Below are positions 55,499 through 64,000 of a stretch of DNA of 64,000 nt, one piece after another. Each line of letters starts with the position of its first letter. Position 1 is the stretch's first letter. This DNA is from Mucilaginibacter gracilis (GTDB lineage: Bacteria > Bacteroidota > Bacteroidia > Sphingobacteriales > Sphingobacteriaceae): positions 2,914,001 to 2,978,000 of the forward strand of contig NZ_RBKU01000001.1 in assembly GCF_003633615.1 (NCBI RefSeq). The letters are read 5' to 3'. The notes beneath the pieces were generated by a model. The model worked only from the letters and a program-made list of their open reading frames with translations, was not told the DNA's origin and searched no databases. The position numbers and the translations under genes are program-made.

Positions 55499-56548
55499 AT
55501 GAAGCCAAAGCTGTTGTTGCTGTCTGTATATTTTATTGCATTTTACCTGTTTACTGATTTTAACTGGCAGATAAATAATTATCTAAATGGGTATGGTATG
55601 TACAGGTATTTGCAATATAAGCGTGGGATAGTTTCGGAGTTTTCGAGTATATTTTGCTTTTTGCTGGGTGCCATTGTTGCCTATTTTAATTTCACTGAGT
55701 TTTTTTACAAACGGAGGCTAAAAGGTATATCTGTGATGGTATACTTACTGCTTGCCATACCTATAATGATTGTCTGCCGGTATCTGGTGCAGGAAGTATT
55801 GGTGTATCGTATTTGGGGCTTTCACAACTATAGTGAAAACATGCGTCAGCCTTTAAGATATTTCTTGGATAACATTTATTTTAACATTTATTACAGTGGG
55901 TTCGGCGTAGTGTTTTTCTTTATACAATATTCTGTTTACAATCAAAAAAAGGAAAGCGAATTGATGTTGCAGAACCGAAATGCCCAGCTGTCTTTTTTGC
56001 GTTCGCAGATCAATCCCCATTTTTTATTTAACAGCCTCAATAACGTTTACACGCTGGTTTACCAGGGCTCGGCAAAAGCCTTGCCGTCTATTAGCAAGTT
56101 GTCCGAATTATTACGCTATATGCTTTACGAAAAAGTGGAACTGGTACCCTTAAATAAAGAGGTACAGTATTTACTTAATTATATCGATCTGCAACTGATG
56201 CGTTATAATTTTGAACCTGCAAAACAAATCAATATCCATGTTCCTCCTAATAGCAAGCTGCTTATAGCGCCCTTAGTACTCATTCCCTTTGTTGAAAATG
56301 CGTTTAAACATGGTGATCTGAAAGATACGGAGCAACCATTACTGATAGATTTATCTGTGGAGGAAGATCAGTTAAATTTTACGATAGTTAATAAAAAGAG
56401 TAATTTTAATAAAGATGAGGCGGGTGGTATCGGGCTTGATAACGTGAAAAAGCGTTTAATGTTAATTTATGAAGCTAAGCATCAATTAAATATAGAGGAA
56501 ACAGCAGATTTGTTTACGGTTAACCTTAGTATTAAAATACATGAATAA
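55499..56548 (+). CDS. LytS-type sensor histidine kinase
   Basis: The 349-residue product has four membrane segments (about 5-22, 45-65, 78-100 and 128-148) and then a His_kinase domain with H174 in SQINPHFLFNSLNNVYTL. The ATPase part contains VLIPFVENAFKHG (N box) and GGIGLDNVKKRL (G box). It would phosphorylate the LytTR regulator encoded next, whose start it overlaps by 8 bp. No extracellular sensor domain is present, so the signal is probably sensed within the membrane. Confidence 0.92.
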   Translation: MKPKLLLLSVYFIAFYLFTDFNWQINNYLNGYGMYRYLQYKRGIVSEFSSIFCFLLGAIVAYFNFTEFFYKRRLKGISVMVYLLLAIPIMIVCRYLVQEVLVYRIWGFHNYSENMRQPLRYFLDNIYFNIYYSGFGVVFFFIQYSVYNQKKESELMLQNRNAQLSFLRSQINPHFLFNSLNNVYTLVYQGSAKALPSISKLSELLRYMLYEKVELVPLNKEVQYLLNYIDLQLMRYNFEPAKQINIHVPPNSKLLIAPLVLIPFVENAFKHGDLKDTEQPLLIDLSVEEDQLNFTIVNKKSNFNKDEAGGIGLDNVKKRLMLIYEAKHQLNIEETADLFTVNLSIKIHE

Positions 56549-57278
56549 AGGCAGGAAAATCAATTGCATGGTAGTGGACGATGAGCCACTGGCTTTGGAG
56601 TTGTTGGCAGATTATATCGCCAAAATACCCGGACTAAATTTAATTGGAAGCACATCTGATGGATTAATGGCACTTGGCCTGGCCAAGAGTGATGAGGTTG
56701 ACCTTGTGTTTTTAGATATGCAAATGCCTGAATTAAATGGCCTCCAATTTATGAAGATTTTGCAAAGGCGCTGTATGGTAATTATTACCACAGCCTACAG
56801 CGAATATGCACTTGACGGATATGAATACCATGTTATTGATTATCTACTTAAACCGATCACAATAGAACGATTTATGATAGCGGTTGAAAAAGCACAGCTG
56901 CATTTTTACGGCATACTACAGAAGCAAGAAGCTATTGTTACGATGATGCCGGTGACGGTAAATTATATTTTTATAAAAAGCGATTACCGGATTGTTAAAG
57001 TCAATCTCGATGAAATTTACTATCTGGAAGGTGCAAGAGATTACGTAATTATTCACACAATGGCAGGTCAGACAGTTACACAGCAAAGTTTGAAAAGCCT
57101 GGAAGAACTGTTGCCTGCAAACCTGTTTGTGCGTGTTCACAAATCATATATTATAGCTTTGGCTAAAATTAATTTTATTGAGCGAAGTAGAATCTCTATC
57201 AATCAGCAATTAATTCCTATTAGCGACACGTATAAAGATAAAGTTGCGGTTTTAACTAATAAAACAATTGCTCTTTAA
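56541..57278 (+). CDS. LytTR-family response regulator
   Basis: The 245-residue product has a receiver domain (1-120) with phosphoacceptor D59 in VDLVFLDMQMPELNG and K in IDYLLKPI, and a LytTR DNA-binding domain (about 145-240: YLEGARDYVIIHTMAGQTVT, then FVRVHKSYIIALAKINFIER). It is translationally coupled to the kinase. Candidate targets are the adjoining receptor gene and the kinase operon itself. Confidence 0.93.
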   Translation: MNKGRKINCMVVDDEPLALELLADYIAKIPGLNLIGSTSDGLMALGLAKSDEVDLVFLDMQMPELNGLQFMKILQRRCMVIITTAYSEYALDGYEYHVIDYLLKPITIERFMIAVEKAQLHFYGILQKQEAIVTMMPVTVNYIFIKSDYRIVKVNLDEIYYLEGARDYVIIHTMAGQTVTQQSLKSLEELLPANLFVRVHKSYIIALAKINFIERSRISINQQLIPISDTYKDKVAVLTNKTIAL

Positions 57279-57657
57279 AAGCTCCATTCGTTTTTCCGGA
57301 AAAATAAAAGAAGCTATAAAATAGTATGGTTTGTAAGCGGCCGCGCTAAAGAAAAATGCCAATACAACACATCGTTTTATTCTATACTTCTTAATAGTCT
57401 AACTATTTATATTAGCCTGTTTCGCATTTTCAAAACTAAGCGAATAAGCTGCAAGTATTACTTTTATTTTGTTGACCGAGGCTGTTTTACTTTTTTTTGG
57501 AGGTAAAGCATTGGTTTCCTTTAGCTATATTTTGCAGCGTTTTATCCGTGTTTTACAAGCATGAAATTTCTGATCATTAACTCATAAAATAAATAAAAAA
57601 CTTTACCGTTTAAGGTTTGTTGCTTGTTGTAAATATTTGATAAACAAATAATAAACT
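57279..57657. other. 379-bp intergenic stretch
   Basis: This is AT-rich DNA between the LytTR gene and the OmpA-family gene. Pieces resembling TTTG and TAnnTTTG occur near 57610-57640 but spacing is poor, so no promoter is called. No coding sequence or stable hairpin stands out. Confidence 0.5.
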
Positions 57658-58518
57658 ATGAAATACTTAAAGTTAGCACCCCTGGTGCTGTTAATAGCCG
57701 TTTTAACCCAAAGTTGTGTAAGTAAAAAACAGTACACCCAGTTGCAAAGTGATTATGGCAATTTGCAAACTGCCAATCGCGATCTTACAGCTAAATATCA
57801 AACTACCGAGTCTGAACTTTCGGGTTCAAGGAGCAGGGTTACGAGCCTTGAAGAGCAAATTGCACAACAAAAAGCGAGTTTGGCATCGTTGCAATCGGCT
57901 TTGGATAAGTGCTTAACATCTGGAAGCCAAGGAAATACCAATATATCTAAACTAGTTGATGAGATCAACTCGTCTAACAAATACATTCAACATCTGGTAA
58001 ACGTTAAAAATACCAGCGACTCGTTAAATATGGTATTAACCAATAATTTAACCCGGTCGTTAACATCCGACGAAGCAAGAGATGTTGATGTAAAGGTGCT
58101 TAAAGGAGTGGTTTATATTTCACTTTCGGATAATATGCTTTATAAATCTGGTAGTTATGAAATATCCGACAAGGCCGGTGCTTCGTTGGCTAAAATAGCT
58201 AAGATCATTACCGATTATAAGGCCTATGATGTGCTGATTGAAGGTAATACAGATAATGCGCCTATTAAGCAGGTAAATATCCGTAATAACTGGGATTTGA
58301 GCGCGCTAAGGGCATCGTCGGTTGTGCAGGCATTGCAAAACAACTATGGGGTTGATCCTAAACGTTTAACCGCTGGTGGCCGTGGCGAGTATAACCCTGT
58401 TGCTGATAATGGTACCGATGGTGGCAAGGCCCAAAACAGGCGCACGCAAATTATCATCACTCCAAAACTCGATCAGTTTATGGATTTGATAGGCAAACCA
58501 CCGGCTCCAAAAGAATAA
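57658..58518 (+). CDS. OmpA-family lipoprotein with coiled coil
   Basis: The 286-residue product has a lipoprotein signal (LVLLIAVLTQSCVSKKQ), a coiled coil (about 25-90, LQTANRDLTAKYQTTESELS then RVTSLEEQIAQQKASLASLQ) and a C-terminal OmpA/MotB peptidoglycan-binding domain (about 150-275) with VLIEGNTDNAP and NNWDLSALRASSVVQAL, which hold the Asp and Arg that bind diaminopimelate. It likely tethers the outer membrane to the cell wall. A strong terminator lies 50 bp downstream. Confidence 0.92.
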   Translation: MKYLKLAPLVLLIAVLTQSCVSKKQYTQLQSDYGNLQTANRDLTAKYQTTESELSGSRSRVTSLEEQIAQQKASLASLQSALDKCLTSGSQGNTNISKLVDEINSSNKYIQHLVNVKNTSDSLNMVLTNNLTRSLTSDEARDVDVKVLKGVVYISLSDNMLYKSGSYEISDKAGASLAKIAKIITDYKAYDVLIEGNTDNAPIKQVNIRNNWDLSALRASSVVQALQNNYGVDPKRLTAGGRGEYNPVADNGTDGGKAQNRRTQIIITPKLDQFMDLIGKPPAPKE

Positions 58519-58568
58519 TTTTAATTTAGAAAATACGCGTGTCCGCGAAATATTGATAAGAGTAAGCA

Positions 58569-58647
58569 AGCACGTAAAAACACAAATTAAATAGCGGCAT
58601 ATTTAATCGTGCCGCTATTTAATTTGTGTTTTTGCGTGCTGTTTTTT
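58569..58647 (+). terminator. very long-stem terminator
   Basis: The arms 58569-58599 and 58610-58640 are complementary at 30 of 31 positions around a 10-base loop, and a run of seven T follows (58642-58648). It ends the OmpA-family transcript. The remaining 290 bp up to the next gene (minus strand, ending at 58937) show no gene. Confidence 0.85.
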
Positions 58648-58936
58648 TATGCCAATACCTCAACCAACTTTTTGTTCAGTTTATAGTCTCTTATACGTTT
58701 TATCAAACAATACCCTTTAATGCAACGGCCAATCATGTTGCTTAAAGCACTGCTACTCGGCGTCTATCACCATTTTTTGTACTGCAAAGGTATATAGATG
58801 TGTTTTGTTATCTGTTTAACCTAATCAAATAGCCGTGGGGATGCGGGTTTCTTCAATCATTCAAATTTTGTTTTAAATAAATTGATACCTCTGGTTTAGT
58901 GATGGTTTTGCCAAATACAACTATATGGACGAATGG

Positions 58937-61396
58937 CTAATCGTCATCATCCTTTTTTTTCTTTTCGAGAATAACAAATGCACTACGACGAGGGGCAGGC
59001 ATAACAGAATTTTCGCCCTTTACCGATTTCCAGATTACTTCGTTTAAAACCAGGTCGGGCACGGCATCTTCTTTAGTTAGGTTAAAAGATTGTGAGCGTT
59101 TACTGCTGCCGTTGCTGGCCACATTCCGTTGCTCCAAATTAACCTGTGCCGGTTTTGCAATGTATGGCGAAAAATCGGGCTTGTTGGTAAAGCAATCAAA
59201 TAGGGGTACGGCAGATGCATCGTACTGGCTCATCGGCGGAAGCCCAAGTATAAGTTCGATGGTGCGCAATACGCCCGATGTTGAATACATTTGATGAATA
59301 GCAGCATTACGCTTTACGTATGGCCCTGCCACAAATACGGGTGAACGGTGTGCATCCACATGGTCTGACCCATTTTGCGCGTCGTCTTCTAAAATAAACA
59401 CAACCGATTCTTTCCATATCGGGCTCTTCGAGAGGTGTTCAATAAAAAGCCCGATAGCTAAATCATTATCGCCAACGGCAGCAATAGGCGATATGGCACC
59501 CTTTTTTTGCCCGCTTGTATGGTCGTTTGATATACGGATGGTGTTAAACTGAGGTACAGCGTTAGCTGTAAGCAAGGAGTCAAAATCATGTGCCCAAACT
59601 GCCTCACGTTTTAAATCTTTAATTTGGAGATCAAAGCCCGGCGATTGCTCGCAAAAGTGCCCTTGTAATGCCTTAATGTTGGGTTTGCCATCGTCAACAA
59701 ATTCGCCGTAGGTGCGGTAACTAATGCCGGCTCTTTTGCAATAGTCCCATATATACCCATCGCGCGGGTCGCCAATCTTACGGGTACCTTCCGAGTCATA
59801 GTTACCTCCACGGCCGCCATAGCTTGTTGGCCAGGTTTTTTCAATAAAATCGGTAGCGTAGGCAGCAGTACTCCAGTTATGGCCGTCGGCACTAACTTCG
59901 GCATCAACATAAAAATTATCGAGCAACACAAACTCGCTTGCAATAGCGTGGTGGTTTGGCGTAACTTTTTTACCAAAAATACACAAGCTGGTATCGCCGT
60001 TTCCTTCGGCCATGTCACCTAAAACCTGGTCGTAGGTGCGGTTTTCTTTAATAATATAAAAAACGTGCTTAATGGGCGATTTTTGATCTCTCGTTCTTGG
60101 TATCGGGTTTCCTTCTTCGCCGGGCGCCAGTGCTGCAATCTTGTCGTTAAAAGGAGTGTTAAGGTAAACCTGTTTGGTATAAGCTTTAAGGTCCTGGGGC
60201 GTAGGCGCGTCTATTATTGATAGCGTGCCTTTAAATAAGCCGCCAATGTATTGTTCTTTTGTATTGGTTGCGCCCTTTTTATAGCCACTGTTATCGGTTT
60301 TTTTAATTGGTTTTGGTCCATTGGGGTTAGCCATTGATGTAAAACCTTTACCGTTTGCAACTAAAATTTTATTGCCCAGTGTTTTTAAGTTTGTAGGATA
60401 CCAGCCAACAGGTATAAAACCCAAACTTTGGCTGCTGCCCGGCTTTGATACATCAAACACAGCAAGGCAATTATTATCGGCGTTGGCTATGTAAAGTGTT
60501 TTTTCGTCTGCCGATAGTGCTAAACCGTTAGTAGTTGATCCGGTAAGGGTGGTTGGGTATAATGCTGTTGAAATTAATTCGACAGTGTTACCAGTCACGG
60601 TATTAATAACCGAAACCGAATTGTCGTTTGCATTGGCAACAAACAAAACGGTACCCTTTTTATTTAAAATTAGCTCATTAGGGTGGTTGCCGGTTTTTAT
60701 ATAGGTTAAAGCGTTGGTAATGGTGTTATAACAAGCTACTTCGTCGCCGCCCCAAATGGAGATGTATAAAATCTTTTCATCCGGCGAAAGCACGCAACTG
60801 TATGCTTCGGCAGGCAGCTTAACTTGTTTTAAAACTTGGCGGCTTATGGGGTCTATCACATATAAGCTGCTGTCTTCCTTGGTAACGGTATATAAACGGT
60901 TATCGCTTTTGTTAACCGTAATACCGGTGGCGCAAATTTTATTTTTAGGCCAGGGCGCTCCCAACTTTATAGTATCGGGCTTACCAAGTTTGTTGTTTTG
61001 AATTTGAAAGGTTAGTATACAATTATCGTTACCGCCCGATGCGTAAATTTTCTTTTCGTCGCGACTGAAAGCCAGGCCATACCAGGCTTTACCCATTACC
61101 ATTTCGTCAAGTTGTTTTTCGTTTTTCGGATCAATGAGTTGCAGCGATTGGGTGCTTTGCCCATTGTTGGTAACTGCCAAATACCTGCCTGATAAGGACA
61201 ATTGTATGTTTAAAGGTAAATCGCCCAAAGGTAAAGCACGACCGGCAGGACTAAGTTTCCAACCGTTTGGCAATAAAACCTGATTTGTTTTTTCTATTTT
61301 ACCGGGTACTTGTGCCTTTACTAAAAAGCAAGTGGCAGATAGCATTGCTACTAATAGCAACTTTTTTATAACTGTCAGTTTTTTAAATAACATCAT
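58937..61396 (-). CDS. secreted YncE-type beta-propeller / phosphoesterase fusion
   Basis: From the ATG at 61396 (819 residues) there is a signal peptide (KKLLLVAMLSATCFLVKAQ). A seven-bladed YVTN-type propeller follows (about 60-385; repeats such as KIYASGGNDN, LFVANANDNSVSVINTVTGN and TLYIANADNNCLAVFDVSKP). The C-terminal part is an alkaline-phosphatase-superfamily phosphoesterase domain (about 455-760: HVFYIIKENRTYDQVLGDMA, HNWSTAAYATDFIEKTWP, VFILEDDAQNGSDHVDAHRS). The tail is charged (EKKKKDDDD). Bifunctional YncE/alkaline-phosphatase proteins of this type are common in Bacteroidota, but their substrate is uncertain. An upstream TTG-type extension is unlikely. Confidence 0.9.
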   Translation of the reverse strand: MMLFKKLTVIKKLLLVAMLSATCFLVKAQVPGKIEKTNQVLLPNGWKLSPAGRALPLGDLPLNIQLSLSGRYLAVTNNGQSTQSLQLIDPKNEKQLDEMVMGKAWYGLAFSRDEKKIYASGGNDNCILTFQIQNNKLGKPDTIKLGAPWPKNKICATGITVNKSDNRLYTVTKEDSSLYVIDPISRQVLKQVKLPAEAYSCVLSPDEKILYISIWGGDEVACYNTITNALTYIKTGNHPNELILNKKGTVLFVANANDNSVSVINTVTGNTVELISTALYPTTLTGSTTNGLALSADEKTLYIANADNNCLAVFDVSKPGSSQSLGFIPVGWYPTNLKTLGNKILVANGKGFTSMANPNGPKPIKKTDNSGYKKGATNTKEQYIGGLFKGTLSIIDAPTPQDLKAYTKQVYLNTPFNDKIAALAPGEEGNPIPRTRDQKSPIKHVFYIIKENRTYDQVLGDMAEGNGDTSLCIFGKKVTPNHHAIASEFVLLDNFYVDAEVSADGHNWSTAAYATDFIEKTWPTSYGGRGGNYDSEGTRKIGDPRDGYIWDYCKRAGISYRTYGEFVDDGKPNIKALQGHFCEQSPGFDLQIKDLKREAVWAHDFDSLLTANAVPQFNTIRISNDHTSGQKKGAISPIAAVGDNDLAIGLFIEHLSKSPIWKESVVFILEDDAQNGSDHVDAHRSPVFVAGPYVKRNAAIHQMYSTSGVLRTIELILGLPPMSQYDASAVPLFDCFTNKPDFSPYIAKPAQVNLEQRNVASNGSSKRSQSFNLTKEDAVPDLVLNEVIWKSVKGENSVMPAPRRSAFVILEKKKKDDDD

Positions 61397-61598
61397 AACC
61401 TGGAGAAATGGATTGAATAAATATAGCAATAACCCCATACAACCTATACTCTGGTTGCTGCATTTTACGCCAAATAGATAGCCGCAAAAGTACAGGTGCA
61501 ACAAAAAGGAAATGTTATTACGATGTTAATCAATTATTACCATCGTAACGGAGTCCATGTTATTCACTTTAATTTTAACCGGTGGCCGGGAGGTGTTT

Positions 61599-62102
61599 TT
61601 ATAGCCCTTTGTAAATGGTGTTCTCCAGTTTATTAATCATTATGGAGGCTATCAATAGCGGGATAATACCAAGCAGCCCAAAAGAGCAATCTATAAGTCG
61701 CCAAAATAGGGGTATACCCCTAATACCACCTGCAATAAAGGCCAGCGGAAAAATAGCAATACAGGCTATCATACCAAATTGTATAACCCATTTATTTTTG
61801 AGCGGTTGTTTTAACGGCCCTATAAATAGTAGGGCAAGCATTAAATGTGCAAAAGCAAGCCAATCTGTACCGTAACTTAGGTAGGGGTAAGTTTGGTTTG
61901 TTGTTTTTACGGCATGGTAAATTTGGTTTAACCAGTTTTGCATTACAGCCGGGTAGGCGGTGCTGTGTTTAATTAATAAACTAAGTTCGGTCTCTATCGG
62001 GAAAGCTGTTAAGCCGCTCAAAGCCAGGCCGGTAATTATTATCCAGATGCAAATTTTAATACGTTTAATGGTTTTGTATATGTAGGTGGTGTTCATTATC
62101 AA
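61599..62102 (-). CDS. four-helix membrane protein of the exosortase operon
   Basis: The 167-residue product has four membrane helices (about 14-34, 75-95, 105-125 and 135-155). Its start overlaps the stop of the exosortase gene as ATGA. It is not recognised as a named family. The coupling suggests a role in the same sorting system, perhaps an accessory subunit. Confidence 0.65.
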   Translation of the reverse strand: MIMNTTYIYKTIKRIKICIWIIITGLALSGLTAFPIETELSLLIKHSTAYPAVMQNWLNQIYHAVKTTNQTYPYLSYGTDWLAFAHLMLALLFIGPLKQPLKNKWVIQFGMIACIAIFPLAFIAGGIRGIPLFWRLIDCSFGLLGIIPLLIASIMINKLENTIYKGL

Positions 62103-63427
62103 AATTTAAAAGGTTTGGCAAATAAAGCGGTTACTTTATTATTAAGGCTTTGCGCTGTAGCCGCGTTTACATTAATTAAATAAAAACTTCCGTCGCCATG
62201 TGCCGCTTTGCAGCGCCAGGTTAGTTGGTTTATGGTTTGGGTTTTACCATTATCAAACCACCAGGCGGCAAATATTTTGTATGGCCCTTTTTGTAATGTG
62301 GCAGTATAAATATTATGGCCGCTTATTTGTTCGGCTTTTACATTTTCCAGGCGGTAGCCGCTGCCTCTCCAGCATATCATAGGGTCATGTTCGGGTGCAA
62401 AAAATAGGGTTGGCTTAACATAAATGAGTGCCTCTTTATTCTCAAATTTAATTATACCACCATCTAAGCATGTTTTTTTATATCCTGCCAGGTTTACCGG
62501 GGGCGGGGATGTTATCAAACTATCGGCTTTTACAAGCCTGAAAGAGGTAATTACAATAGCCATTAAAAATATAGTATGCAACCACAGGTATTTAACTTCG
62601 GTATTTTCTGAAATATGAGCTGCCTCTCTTTGCAATTTTACATGCCCGAAACGCTTAATAAAGGGCGAAGTAACCGTTGTTAACGGCACTATTACGTATA
62701 GTAACAGGCAGCCAATACCTACAGCATCATGAAAAAAGGTGCCCGGCATAATTTTGAAAAACACAAGCAGCAATATGCGGAAGAAATTGCAGGCCACATT
62801 TAAAGCAATGGTTATTGTAAATACCAAAGCTATATGCCAAAGCCCTAACTGGCGTTTAAGCTTACGCTGATAGAAGCAAAGCGTAAACAAGCAAATAATA
62901 AGCGAGGTAACAAGCATATTAAGCCCGGCGCAGGCGGGGTCTACCGAGAATTGGTATTTTGATAGCTGTATTTGGTTACCGGCTGCTATTGCGGTTGTTC
63001 CTGCTAAACTTAATACCTGGCTTACTACCTGAGTAAGCCATAGCCTTACCGGAAACTCAAACAGGTGTGTAAAGTGCCCGAATATGGGCGAGATTAACAA
63101 AATTAAAAATACAAATGCCGAATTTACTTTGCCTATACTGCATTCAATAAATAGCAAGGCAGCAAATAGCATGGCTATAAATAGCAGTGTATTTACAGGC
63201 AATAAAATGGCCAGCCCTATACTTAAAAACGCAGGTAAAGTATACCGCAGCGATAATTGCTCTTTGTTTAGCGTGCATATATAGGGTGCAAGGCCTAAAC
63301 CCAGGTACACATTACTATCCCACCTAAAGTAGCCCGGTACAAGCCACAATGCTATAATTAGGTAAACCAAACAAAACACAAGGCAGGTGTAATTGCCTTG
63401 TGCTTTTTTTAATGCAATGGCTAACAT
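62099..63427 (-). CDS. xrtN: exosortase, XrtN-like
   Basis: The 442-residue product has about eight membrane helices in its first 280 residues and the exosortase triad C166 (VDPACAGLNML), R217 (CNFFRILLLV) and H233 (TFFHDAVGIG). A C-terminal soluble domain of about 150 residues follows the last helix, as in the Bacteroidota-type exosortases with a fused EpsI-like tail. Exosortases cleave or transfer proteins bearing a C-terminal sorting tail at the membrane. The XrtN subtype is inferred from host group and neighbour; the gene overlaps the upstream gene by 7 bp. Confidence 0.85.
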   Translation of the reverse strand: MLAIALKKAQGNYTCLVFCLVYLIIALWLVPGYFRWDSNVYLGLGLAPYICTLNKEQLSLRYTLPAFLSIGLAILLPVNTLLFIAMLFAALLFIECSIGKVNSAFVFLILLISPIFGHFTHLFEFPVRLWLTQVVSQVLSLAGTTAIAAGNQIQLSKYQFSVDPACAGLNMLVTSLIICLFTLCFYQRKLKRQLGLWHIALVFTITIALNVACNFFRILLLVFFKIMPGTFFHDAVGIGCLLLYVIVPLTTVTSPFIKRFGHVKLQREAAHISENTEVKYLWLHTIFLMAIVITSFRLVKADSLITSPPPVNLAGYKKTCLDGGIIKFENKEALIYVKPTLFFAPEHDPMICWRGSGYRLENVKAEQISGHNIYTATLQKGPYKIFAAWWFDNGKTQTINQLTWRCKAAHGDGSFYLINVNAATAQSLNNKVTALFAKPFKF

Positions 63428-64000
63428 ATTAAATTGTTTTGCTCGCCAATTTTAGGTTTGTAAGTGAGCCAGCATATAACTACAAGGGCTACTATAACTA
63501 TTAGCCATTCGCGCGGCTCGGGTACCGAGCCGGATGATTGCATCGAAGCGTTTTTGAGGCTGTTCTTGCTTTCGTCGATACCGAAGCGTTCATAATCTTT
63601 TTTTGTTTCCAGTACAATAAGGCTTGATACCGGCGAAACTACATAAGCTTTTTGGGCCTCATTTATAATATCAGGCTGTATATAGCTACCGCTAAAATAA
63701 CTTGTGCCCACTTTTTTCATAATATCGTTGTAGGCAAACAGGCGCAGCAAATGGTCGGGAGCGTTTAGGGTAGGGGCACCTTTTGTTTTTTGGATGGCTA
63801 ATTGCGCACCGTTTAAAACTACCAGGGAATCGTTTTCCTGGTTTTTTACAAACTGGTGCTTGTTTAGCAGGGCCAACAGGTTGGTTTCGGTGCCGCTGGT
63901 ATAGTTTAGTACTCTCAATTCTTTCAAAGCCTTTAAATACGGACTTGTTTTATCGCCAATATTATAAAACCTGATAGACTGTTTGTGCTTTAAATAATGA
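63421..64000 (-). CDS. exosortase-associated protein with sorting-type C terminus (5' part outside window)
   Basis: The frame is open from the window edge to 63421 (about 192 codons). The C terminus reads SGSVPEPREWLIVIVALVVI then CWLTYKPKIGEQN: a P-E-P motif, a hydrophobic helix and basic residues, the layout of an exosortase recognition tail. The upstream soluble part (DHLLRLFAYNDIMKKVGTSY, VVSPVSSLIVLETKKDYERF) resembles the C-terminal end of VIT-domain proteins tied to XrtN. The gene is directly upstream of the exosortase gene, so this is probably its dedicated substrate. Confidence 0.7.
   Translation of the reverse strand, partial: HYLKHKQSIRFYNIGDKTSPYLKALKELRVLNYTSGTETNLLALLNKHQFVKNQENDSLVVLNGAQLAIQKTKGAPTLNAPDHLLRLFAYNDIMKKVGTSYFSGSYIQPDIINEAQKAYVVSPVSSLIVLETKKDYERFGIDESKNSLKNASMQSSGSVPEPREWLIVIVALVVICWLTYKPKIGEQNNLIC

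Noticed and set aside
1..64000. CRISPR arrays, tRNA and rRNA genes
   Set aside because: No regularly spaced short repeats, cloverleaf sequences or rRNA-like stretches were seen; repeats found belong to mobile elements.

Overview
The window looks like a Bacteroidota chromosome, most like Sphingobacteriaceae (Mucilaginibacter or Pedobacter type). The signs are two FecR/SusC/SusD-type outer-membrane uptake loci, an ECF sigma factor with a TAnnTTTG-type promoter, LytS/LytTR regulation, RteC/TraE/TraG/TraJ/TraK conjugation genes of the Bacteroides conjugative-transposon type, and an exosortase XrtN-like cassette. The family assignment is inference from gene content; no rRNA or tRNA gene was found.

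Layout. 1-4669 is one end of a Tn7-like transposon: tnsB (running off the window), tnsA, and a class V aminotransferase gene upstream of them in the same orientation. The aminotransferase gene is split by an IS4-superfamily element with a 6-bp target duplication. Direct repeats that look like TnsB-binding sites close the end near 4669. 4775-24400 is uptake locus 1: FecR, SusC, SusD, thioredoxin-like protein, S9 peptidase, GH2 hydrolase, small secreted protein, S8 peptidase and a threonine-dehydrogenase-like epimerase. Its SusD gene is split by two identical IS630-family copies in inverted orientation that enclose fragments of a TlpA-like gene and a sensor-kinase gene. Its epimerase gene is split by an IS66 element that carries an OsmC-family passenger gene.

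28.1-29.6 kb holds a tiny membrane peptide, a Crp/Fnr-type regulator and a highly palindromic non-coding stretch. 29.6-40.7 kb is a decayed conjugative element: a LuxR-type regulator, RteC, TraE fused out of frame to a headless TraG, a lipoprotein, three tandem TraI-like paralogues, TraJ interrupted by a group II intron, TraK, a TraL-like protein, and a TraM start fused to the tail of an NmrA-like oxidoreductase. 41.2-45.1 kb is a small redox/regulator cluster (AraC, SDR, AraC, NIPSNAP, DUF4267) ending in gene remnants.

45.4-53.4 kb is uptake locus 2: ECF sigma factor, GH43, FecR, SusC and a SusD cut off at its 3' end. It is joined tail to tail with a TonB-dependent receptor gene that is also cut off. 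55.5-57.3 kb encodes a LytS-type kinase and LytTR regulator, followed by an OmpA-family lipoprotein with a strong terminator. A secreted beta-propeller/phosphoesterase protein follows on the minus strand. The window ends inside an operon for an XrtN-like exosortase, a small membrane protein and a protein with an exosortase-type C-terminal tail.

The main theme is heavy mobile-element traffic. At least six genes (aminotransferase, susD1, epimerase, traJ, traG, susD2 with its convergent neighbour) are interrupted or truncated, and most junctions can be read to the base. The less ordinary points are the non-transposition genes carried next to transposase genes (aminotransferase with tnsAB; OsmC with IS66 tnpC), a traJ gene that should be restored by intron splicing, and several chimeric joints.
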